Source: Eubacterium sp. (GTDB lineage: Bacteria > Bacillota > Clostridia > Oscillospirales > Acutalibacteraceae). From it: 48,304 nt of DNA. Position numbers and translations under genes: made by a program. A model generated the notes under the pieces. The model was not told where the DNA came from. It saw only the letters and a list, made by a program, of their open reading frames with translations, and did no database searches. The stretch is from assembly GCA_017514345.1 (NCBI GenBank), contig JAFWKC010000042.1, forward strand, positions 1 through 48,304. The letters run 5' to 3'. Positions 42,615 to 48,304 of the stretch are shown piece by piece. Each line of letters starts with the position of its first letter. Within the stretch, counting starts at the first letter, position 1.

Positions 42615-42643
42615 TTGACATTCATAATAAATAGTGATATCAT
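42615..42643 (+). promoter_or_regulatory. Promoter of the cobW-type gene
   Basis: TTGACA (42615-42620), 17 bases, TATCAT (42638-42643). Its -35 is back to back with that of the divergent gene: TGTCAA-CAAGT-TTGACA. Confidence 0.7.
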
Positions 42644-42681
42644 ACACAATTAGCAAAAGCAAACTATATTGAGGTGATATT

Positions 42682-44022
42682 ATGTTAAATAAGAAGAAGC
42701 TTATTCCCGTTTCGCTGCTCACGGGCTATCTTGGCGCAGGCAAAACGACCGTGCTCAACCACGTGCTTGCAAACCAGGAGGGCTACAAGGTTGCAGTTAT
42801 CGTAAACGACATCGGCGAGGTTAATATCGACGCTTCGCTTATTGCAAAGGGCGGCAACATCACACAGGAGGACGGCGAGCTCGTTCCTCTTTCAAACGGC
42901 TGTATTTGCTGTACGCTCAAGGTTGATTTGATGAATCAGATTATCGACCTTGCAAAGTCGAAAAAATTTGACTATATCTTAATTGAGGCTTCGGGTATCT
43001 GCGAGCCTGGACCGATTGCAGGCTCAATTTGTATGCTCGACGGCACCGACAAGAACGTAAAACTTCCAGGCGTTGCGTATCTTGACAGCATCACGACGGT
43101 AGTTGACGCAAAGCGTATGGCTGACGAGTTCGGCTCGGGCAAGGCTCTCTTAAAGGACAATCTTGACGAGGAGGATATCGAAAACCTTCTTATTCAGCAG
43201 ATTGAATACTGCACGACAATCGTACTCAACAAGATTGACGACGTTACGGAAAAGGAGCATCAGGAGGTGCTTGACGTAATCAAGGCGCTTCAGCCCGAAG
43301 CAAAAATTATCGAAACGAATTACGGCAAGGTTGACGTGTCTGAAATACTGTCGACGGGCAATTTTGATTACGAAAAAATCCTCGAAAGCGCAGGCTGGAT
43401 ACAGGCTATGGAGCGCGAGGAGGGCGAAAATTCCGCCGACCTTGAGGAGCATCACCACGATGAACACGAACACCACCACGACGAGCACGAACACCATCAC
43501 GACGAGCACGAACACCATCACGACGAGCACGAACATCACCACGACGAGCACGAACATCACCACGACGAGCACGAAGAGCATCATCACGGCGGTCATCATC
43601 ACCATCACCACCATCATCACGACGAGGGCGAGGCTGAGGAATACGGCATTTCAACCTTTGTATATCAGAACGTAAAGCCGTTTTCAAAGCAGAAGTTTGA
43701 GAACTTCGTTTTCGCTCACTGGCCGAAGGAGGTAATCCGTGCAAAGGGTCTGTTCTGGATTGTCGAGGACCCGATGACGGCATATATTTTTGAGCAAAGC
43801 GGCAAACAGAAAACAGCAACCGACGACGGCTACTGGATTGCCTGCTTCCCCGAAAAGGACAGAAATGAGGTGCTCAGAATGAACCCCGATATCGCCGCTT
43901 CGTGGCACCCGCTCTACGGCGACAGAGTAAACAAGCTCGTTTTCATCGGCAGAGGTATGGACAAGGAGGCTATCATCAAAGCGCTTGACGAGTGCATATC
44001 CGACGAGGATGTAAAGCTGTAA
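42682..44022 (+). CDS. CobW/G3E-family GTPase with a His-rich metal-binding stretch
   Basis: The 446-residue putative metal chaperone GTPase has Walker A GYLGAGKTT (about residues 15-23), the zinc-binding CICC motif (Cys74, Cys76, Cys77), EASGICEPGP (switch region) and NKIDDV. Between the G domain and the C-terminal CobW domain sits a His/Asp/Glu tract (about residues 255-313): six copies of HHHDEHE then nine consecutive His. Zinc is the likeliest metal; cobalt or nickel are alternatives, and none is proved. GAGGTG precedes the ATG. A membrane protein is divergently transcribed. Confidence 0.9.
   Translation: MLNKKKLIPVSLLTGYLGAGKTTVLNHVLANQEGYKVAVIVNDIGEVNIDASLIAKGGNITQEDGELVPLSNGCICCTLKVDLMNQIIDLAKSKKFDYILIEASGICEPGPIAGSICMLDGTDKNVKLPGVAYLDSITTVVDAKRMADEFGSGKALLKDNLDEEDIENLLIQQIEYCTTIVLNKIDDVTEKEHQEVLDVIKALQPEAKIIETNYGKVDVSEILSTGNFDYEKILESAGWIQAMEREEGENSADLEEHHHDEHEHHHDEHEHHHDEHEHHHDEHEHHHDEHEHHHDEHEEHHHGGHHHHHHHHHDEGEAEEYGISTFVYQNVKPFSKQKFENFVFAHWPKEVIRAKGLFWIVEDPMTAYIFEQSGKQKTATDDGYWIACFPEKDRNEVLRMNPDIAASWHPLYGDRVNKLVFIGRGMDKEAIIKALDECISDEDVKL
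43447..43620 (+). repeat. 21-bp tandem repeat encoding HHHDEHE units in cobW
   Basis: Six near-identical 21-bp units encode seven-residue metal-binding repeats, followed by a run of His codons. Such arrays can change copy number by replication slippage. Confidence 0.85.
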
Positions 44023-44034
44023 TAGAAAGAGAAA

Positions 44035-44060
44035 ACCTCTCCGACGCTGTGCGGAGAGGT
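44035..44060. terminator. Bidirectional terminator between cobW and the beta-helix gene
   Basis: ACCTCTCCG/CGGAGAGGT (44035-44043 with 44052-44060) with an 8-base loop; moderately T-rich DNA follows on both strands. Confidence 0.8.
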
Positions 44061-44072
44061 TATTGTTATTTG

Positions 44073-46055
44073 CTATTTAACGGCTGTTCCGTTTACGTAG
44101 AGCGTATAGCCGTTGAAGTTGATGTTGCTGTTTGTTGAGTCAGCGTTATCAAGCGAGGTAACGTATGAGTCGCCTGTGAGTGTAATTGTCGAGTCCTTGT
44201 CGAGCTTGAGTGCTACCGACTTTGCGGTGTTTTCGCCGTTGATTGTGCCTGTATATTCAGACGCTGTAAGGTTGATTGAAGCTGTCGAAATGCTGTCAAT
44301 TTCAACATTTCCTTCAAGAGTTTGATTTTCTGCATTGAGCGTAACATTGCCGCCGTTTGAGCCGCTGTTGCCCCACTCGTCAGTACCCTTTGCGCTGATA
44401 AGAATGCCACTGCCGTAGCTGAGCTCTGTCTTTGAAAGGTTAATCACTGCGTCGGTGTTTGTGATGAAGAACATCGGCGCGCTTTTATATACGTCGCTGT
44501 CTTCGCTGATAGAGAGTGATGAGTTCTTTGCAGTAAAGGTGCCTGTTCCCTCGCTTGCGTCGCCGCTCATTGACTGATAAATCATAATACCTGCCTTGTC
44601 AACGTCGCCGCGGTTGCCAGCGCCGCTTGCAACGAGCGTTGAGTTAGTAACTGTAGCTGAGTTTTTACCCTCGATAACCACCATCTGGGCGCCGTTCGCG
44701 GTGCCTTTTGTGTTGTCAATGCTGATATCGCCCGTTGAATAAATCACAGGCGAGCCTGCGCCGTTTGTCGTAAGCGTTGAATTGTTGGCAATTACCGTGC
44801 CTTCGCCTCTGTCAGTAGCAAGCGCCGCGCAGGAGCCGCCCTGAGTTGTAATCGTTACGCTGTCGGCTTCGATGTAGCCGCCGTAGGTTGCGTCAAGTCC
44901 TCTTGACGACCTTTCGCCTGTTGTTTTGATAGTTGTATTTTTGACGTAAATCTTTGAGTTTTCGCCTGTTGAGAACACAGCGTTTGCGCCGCCTGCGCTT
45001 GTGCTTATTGTTGCGCCGTCAATCGTTGCGGTGGAATTTGCTTGTACAAGAACACCTGCGTTTACGCCGTAAAACTCAGAGTTTTCCGTGTTTGAGCTGT
45101 CGCCCGATTTCTTGTCAACAGTACCTGTTATTGTAGCGTTTCCGCCGTTTGTTACAAGAATTGCGCTTTCGTCGCTTTCGGTCGAGGTGTATGAATCGCC
45201 GAGCGTTTCCTCTTTGCCGTCAACGGTCGTTGCGCCGCTTGCGTCAACGCTTTCTGACGAGTTGTTTCCGCCATTCGGTAGCCCATTCATTTCGCCTGCT
45301 GAGAAGGACGGTCTGCCCGAAACTGATACCGACGTAACGTCAGCAAAGGTGATTGCCGATGCGATAATAATTGATGCAAGAGCGAAAATCAGTATTCTTT
45401 TGCCGCCCTTGAGCGTTTCTGTCAAGCCCTTCTTGTTGAAGCCCGAAAGAATGAGATATACTGCTATTGCCGCCATTCCAAAGCTTTCAACTGCAAATGC
45501 TACGTAATACCAGGTTGAGAGCGACTTGCCGCCGTTCATCTGAGGTGCCTGCGGAAAGCCTCCGCTCGGCATTGATGGTGGCTGATTTGACGAGCTGCTG
45601 TCTGAGCTGTCAGTGCTATCAGCGTTGTTTGTGTTGCCGTTCTGATTGTCACCGCTTGGCGGTGTTGGCGGCTGACCGTCTGTGCTGCCGCTCTGATTGT
45701 CGCCGCTTGGCATTGACGGCGGCTGATTTGATGAGTTACTGTCGGAGCTGTCCGTGCTGTTTGTATTACCGTTTTGATTGTCACCGCTTGGCGGTGTCGG
45801 TGGCTGACCGTCCGTACTGCCGCTCTGATTATCGCCGCTTGGCATTGACGGCGGCTGATTTGATGAGCTACTGTCGGAGCTGTCCGAGCTGTTACCGTTC
45901 GGTGCGCCGCTTGGCATTTCACCCATCATCTGCATAAAGCCGCTTGATGAAACGCTGTCCTTTGCAGAATCAACTGTAAGATACGTTCCCATAGCGAGTG
46001 CCGCTATCATTATTATCATTATAATGTTTCTGAATGTTCTTTGCTTCTTTTTCAT
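44073..46055 (-). CDS. Surface protein with Pro/Ser repeats and a beta-helix-like domain
   Basis: The 660-residue protein has a basic N-terminal anchor (MKKKQRTFRNIIMIIMIAAL) and a low-complexity region (about residues 30-175) with repeats of the type PPSMPSGDNQSGSTDGQPP. Two membrane segments follow (about 180-206 and 215-238), then a long right-handed beta-helix-like domain (about 290-650) with short repeats such as ATINGTV/TVTNSTL. It resembles the carbohydrate-binding domain-containing proteins of Clostridia; no catalytic residues are apparent. The ATG at 46055 has GGGAG 9 bases upstream. It ends in TAG just before a terminator, so that TAG works as a stop. It has an 11-bp direct repeat near its promoter and lies beside a two-component system. 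Confidence 0.75.
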   Translation of the reverse strand: MKKKQRTFRNIIMIIMIAALAMGTYLTVDSAKDSVSSSGFMQMMGEMPSGAPNGNSSDSSDSSSSNQPPSMPSGDNQSGSTDGQPPTPPSGDNQNGNTNSTDSSDSNSSNQPPSMPSGDNQSGSTDGQPPTPPSGDNQNGNTNNADSTDSSDSSSSNQPPSMPSGGFPQAPQMNGGKSLSTWYYVAFAVESFGMAAIAVYLILSGFNKKGLTETLKGGKRILIFALASIIIASAITFADVTSVSVSGRPSFSAGEMNGLPNGGNNSSESVDASGATTVDGKEETLGDSYTSTESDESAILVTNGGNATITGTVDKKSGDSSNTENSEFYGVNAGVLVQANSTATIDGATISTSAGGANAVFSTGENSKIYVKNTTIKTTGERSSRGLDATYGGYIEADSVTITTQGGSCAALATDRGEGTVIANNSTLTTNGAGSPVIYSTGDISIDNTKGTANGAQMVVIEGKNSATVTNSTLVASGAGNRGDVDKAGIMIYQSMSGDASEGTGTFTAKNSSLSISEDSDVYKSAPMFFITNTDAVINLSKTELSYGSGILISAKGTDEWGNSGSNGGNVTLNAENQTLEGNVEIDSISTASINLTASEYTGTINGENTAKSVALKLDKDSTITLTGDSYVTSLDNADSTNSNINFNGYTLYVNGTAVK

Positions 46056-46120
46056 AAATTCCATCTCCCTTTTATTTTTCAAAGGCTGTTCCTTTGTTGT
46101 GGTAATCATACACAACGTTA

Positions 46121-46141
46121 ATTAAACGAAAATTAAAAAAC
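46121..46141 (+). promoter_or_regulatory. Candidate response-regulator box (11-bp direct repeat)
   Basis: ATTAAACGAA (46121-46130) and ATTAAAAAAC (46132-46141) at 11-bp spacing, the phase of OmpR/PhoB-family binding sites. They overlap the probable -35 of the beta-helix gene (weak -10 TATGAT at about 46111-46106). A matching site lies at 48279-48299. Confidence 0.45.
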
Positions 46142-46165
46142 GGAAGTTTTTCAAAAAACTTCCGT
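46140..46165 (-). terminator. Terminator of the two-component operon
   Basis: ACGGAAGTTTTT/AAAAACTTCCGT (46140-46151 with 46154-46165) with a T-run on the minus strand, directly after the histidine kinase stop. Confidence 0.85.
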
Positions 46166-46175
46166 TTGTGTTATA

Positions 46176-47411
46176 TCAGCTCTTAAAAACTGCTTTGAAT
46201 ACCGTTTTGCCGTTTTCGGATTTTGCAGTAATCGTTCCGCCGTGAAGCTGGCAGATATTCTTTGCAATCGCAAGTCCGAGTCCGTAACGGTTTTCGTTTC
46301 TGTTACGCGACTCGTCGGCGCGGTAGAAGCGTTCAAAGATTTTTTCCTCTTCGCCCTTCGGTATTCCCTCGCCCTCGTTGATAACCTCAAGGACGATATC
46401 CTTATCCTTTTTCAGCAAAACGTTAACCGTGCCGCCCTTTTCGCTGTGCTTAACTGCGTTGTCAAGAAGTATCGACATAAGCTGCTGAATTTTATATGAA
46501 TTCATATTCATCTCTATTCCGCTTTCGATGTCCTCGTCAAGCGTAACACCGTTTTCAAACAGCACGCCCTCAAACGTGAGCGCAGATTTTTCGACGAGCT
46601 TTGACAAATCGCCAACTGCAAATTCGCTCCTGTCGTCGATAGCCTCGCTCTTTGCAAGGTCAAGCAAATCGGCAATCAGCTTGTTCATCCGTTCGCTTTC
46701 CGTCTTGATATTAGTAAGCCACTTTTTTTCGCGTGGATTGCTTTCGAGCGCGTCGGCGCTTGCAATAATAACGGCAAGCGGCGTTTTCAGCTCGTGCGAA
46801 GCGTCGGCGATAAACTGCTTTTGCTTGTTAAAGCTTTCCTCAACGGGCTTCGTGATTTTGAGCATTAGTATATGCGCGGCGATAAATATTATCGCTTCAA
46901 GCAGAACGTATAGCAGTAATGAAATTACGAGCATGCTTCTGAGCTGCTCCTTTGTTGAAGCGTTGTCAACAATAACTATCGACGATTTTTCGTGATACGA
47001 AAATGAATAGTCGGCAATATACAGATTTCCTATTCCTTTCTGTAAGCTTTGCGACATCATAGTTACTGCGATTTTTTCAATCTCGTCAGCGGACACGTCG
47101 TTGTTTGAGTGATTTATTATCGCTTTTATACTGTCGTCGCTGTCAAGAAGAACTGTGTAAACCGTTCTGTCGACGAATTTGATGTCGTCAATTTCGTCCA
47201 AATCGTCAGGCCGTTTCGGTTTTTCGCCATTTTCGCTATCGTTCGGAGGCGTTCTGTCAAAGCCTATTCTTTCCGTCTGGTTGAGCGAACGGCTGATTGC
47301 GTTGTACTCCTGACGGTAGCCCATAACGTTGAAGGATACGAAAATTGCTGTTACAAATATAGTCAGTATCAGAAATATGACCATAAAAACCTGAATTCTC
47401 AGCTTTTTCAT
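46176..47411 (-). CDS. Membrane sensor histidine kinase
   Basis: The 411-residue kinase has two membrane spans (about residues 7-30 and 151-175) flanking an extracytoplasmic sensor of about 120 residues. It then has a HisKA domain with FIADASHELKTPLAVI (phospho-His) and an HATPase_c with N-box LLDNAVKHS, G1 NEGEGIP, F-box IFERFYR and G2 GLGLAIAKN. It is complete and should signal to the cognate regulator encoded 4 bases upstream (ATGA overlap). The stimulus is unknown. Confidence 0.92.
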   Translation of the reverse strand: MKKLRIQVFMVIFLILTIFVTAIFVSFNVMGYRQEYNAISRSLNQTERIGFDRTPPNDSENGEKPKRPDDLDEIDDIKFVDRTVYTVLLDSDDSIKAIINHSNNDVSADEIEKIAVTMMSQSLQKGIGNLYIADYSFSYHEKSSIVIVDNASTKEQLRSMLVISLLLYVLLEAIIFIAAHILMLKITKPVEESFNKQKQFIADASHELKTPLAVIIASADALESNPREKKWLTNIKTESERMNKLIADLLDLAKSEAIDDRSEFAVGDLSKLVEKSALTFEGVLFENGVTLDEDIESGIEMNMNSYKIQQLMSILLDNAVKHSEKGGTVNVLLKKDKDIVLEVINEGEGIPKGEEEKIFERFYRADESRNRNENRYGLGLAIAKNICQLHGGTITAKSENGKTVFKAVFKS

Positions 47412-48091
47412 TGAACAATCTCCATTCTGTAGCCCATTCCGCGCACCGCCTTGATATTTACGCCCGCACCGACAGCCTTAAGCTTTTTACGGATAAAAGA
47501 CAGATATGCTTCGAGGTTGTTAGATTCTATTTCGTTATCGTAACCCCATACCTTGTCGTAAATCTGTTCCTTTGATAAAATTCTGTTAGGGTTATTAATA
47601 AAGTATTCAAGTAACTGAAATTCTTTATTAATTACATTAATACTCTCGCCCGTCGTCGTACACGTCAGCGCAGAGGTTTCGGTATTAAGCTGAATATCGC
47701 CGAATTCGATATAATTTTTCTGGATATTCGTGCTGTCCTGACGGAGCTGAATATTTACGCGCGCCATAAGCTCGTCCATATGAAACGGCTTTGTAACGTA
47801 ATCGTTAGCGCCGCCCGTCAGTCCCTCAAGCTTGTCCTCGAGCAAACTTTTTGCTGTAAGCATAATAACCTTGGAGGTAATGCCCTCCTCCCTGATTTCG
47901 CTCAGGATTTCAAAGCCGTTCATCTTCGGCAGCATTACGTCAAGAATTATCAAATCGTAAATTCCGCTTTCGGCGTTATAAAGTCCGTCCTCGCCGTCAA
48001 GCGAGATGTCGACCTCGTAGTTTTCCTTTTTCAGCCTTTCCGCAATTACGTCGGCAAGCTTGTATTCGTCTTCTACTAATAGTATTCTCAT
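47408..48091 (-). CDS. OmpR/PhoB-type response regulator
   Basis: The 227-residue regulator has a receiver domain with acidic pocket (VEDE), phospho-Asp in LIILDVMLP, switch Thr/Ser and Lys (MLTAKS, VTKPF), and a C-terminal winged-helix DNA-binding domain ending in RGMGYRMEIV. It is encoded with its sensor kinase. A perfect palindrome overlaps its promoter -35, and possible 11-bp-phased boxes are at 46121-46141 and 48268-48299. Confidence 0.95.
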   Translation of the reverse strand: MRILLVEDEYKLADVIAERLKKENYEVDISLDGEDGLYNAESGIYDLIILDVMLPKMNGFEILSEIREEGITSKVIMLTAKSLLEDKLEGLTGGANDYVTKPFHMDELMARVNIQLRQDSTNIQKNYIEFGDIQLNTETSALTCTTTGESINVINKEFQLLEYFINNPNRILSKEQIYDKVWGYDNEIESNNLEAYLSFIRKKLKAVGAGVNIKAVRGMGYRMEIVQ

Positions 48092-48106
48092 AAAATCACC
48101 GCTTTT

Positions 48107-48140
48107 ATAATATCATATATTAACTTTATAGTAAAGTTAA
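48107..48140 (-). promoter_or_regulatory. Promoter of the two-component operon with an operator palindrome
   Basis: TTAACTTTA-TAG-TAAAGTTAA (48120-48128 and 48132-48140) is a perfect palindrome overlapping the minus-strand -35 TTTACT (48135-48130); the -10 TATTAT is at 48112-48107 with a 17-base spacer. It is a plausible operator for a dimeric repressor. Confidence 0.6.
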
Positions 48141-48167
48141 TAGCTTATTTCTTGATAAAAGAGTGCA

Positions 48168-48253
48168 GACCTGCGGAAAACCGCAGGTCCGCCGTATGAA
48201 AGGAGAGTGTTTTTCAGGCTGTTAGAGCCTCTCAGGGAAGGGGGTTTCTTCCC
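48168..48253. other. Cluster of three hairpins upstream of the two-component operon
   Basis: GACCTGCGG/CCGCAGGTC (48168-48176 with 48181-48189), AGGCT/AGCCT (48216-48230) and AGGGAAG/CTTCCCT (48233-48253). The nine-codon plus-strand reading frame ATGAAAGGAGAG... ends in TAG. It could be a leader or RNA, but I recognise no known class. The strand is undetermined. Confidence 0.4.
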
Positions 48254-48267
48254 TCTGGCTAAATAAT

Positions 48268-48299
48268 AAAACACGAATATTAAACGAACATTAAATGAA
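48268..48299 (+). promoter_or_regulatory. Candidate response-regulator box, three 11-bp-phased half-sites
   Basis: AAAACACGAA (48268-48277, weak), ATTAAACGAA (48279-48288) and ATTAAATGAA (48290-48299) repeat with 11-bp spacing between the last two. They match the site before the beta-helix gene and lie at the window edge, so the controlled gene may be outside. Confidence 0.45.
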
Positions 48300-48304
48300 A
48301 ACAA

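Noticed and set aside
44073..46055. TAG at the end of the beta-helix gene as a readthrough codon
   Set aside because: The downstream frame enters the bidirectional terminator and has no domain-like sequence.

Overview
The window looks like a chromosomal segment of a low-to-mid GC Gram-positive anaerobe of the Clostridia, most likely a gut or rumen Oscillospiraceae (Ruminococcus-like) bacterium. This is inferred from the strong Shine-Dalgarno sequences, the NADH-linked [FeFe]-hydrogenase operon with Rex-type control, the rimP-nusA-ylxR-ylxQ-infB-rbfA order, and very large secreted plant-polysaccharide enzymes. No 16S gene or species marker is present. Nearly all genes lie on the minus strand.

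Layout: 1-470 is AT-rich, holds the start of a small coiled-coil gene, tandem 11-mer repeats and a tRNA-Pro(CGG), and may be the edge of an integrated element. 609-11483 holds a 3577-residue secreted protein with a GH43 arabinanase-type propeller, followed by a 39-residue peptide gene. 11825-14809 has a plus-strand membrane-anchored protein, a GDPD-like protein and guaB. 14883-22174 is a probable operon (two M23 hydrolases, queH, rarA, nth, a secreted transglutaminase-like protein). 22390-24796 is a two-gene malate operon (Ldh2-type dehydrogenase plus malic enzyme). 25117-33362 is a ten-gene [FeFe]-hydrogenase operon with hydA, hydB, a nuoE-type subunit and six putative sensory or regulatory proteins. 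33528-41678 is the ribosome-maturation and transcription operon from rimP to a HAD phosphatase. 41802-44022 is a divergent pair (membrane protein and CobW-type metal chaperone with a His-rich stretch). 44073-48091 is a beta-helix surface protein next to a two-component system.

How the parts work together: a perfect Rex-type operator sits in the hydrogenase promoter, and a near-match (12 of 14 bases) overlaps the malate-operon promoter. Hydrogen evolution and malate/pyruvate redox cycling may therefore share NADH/NAD+ control.

Most unusual: two conserved genes (rimP and the transglutaminase/Fn3 gene) are each interrupted by one in-frame TAG, after which the same frame continues with intact, recognisable protein to a TAA. 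Both TAGs align with lysine positions, but three other genes end normally in TAG. Two independent nonsense mutations, amber suppression and sequence error all remain possible. Other notable signals are a two-hairpin intergenic repeat with compensatory stem changes, heptamer tandem arrays in intergenic DNA, and 11-bp-phased direct repeats near the two-component system.
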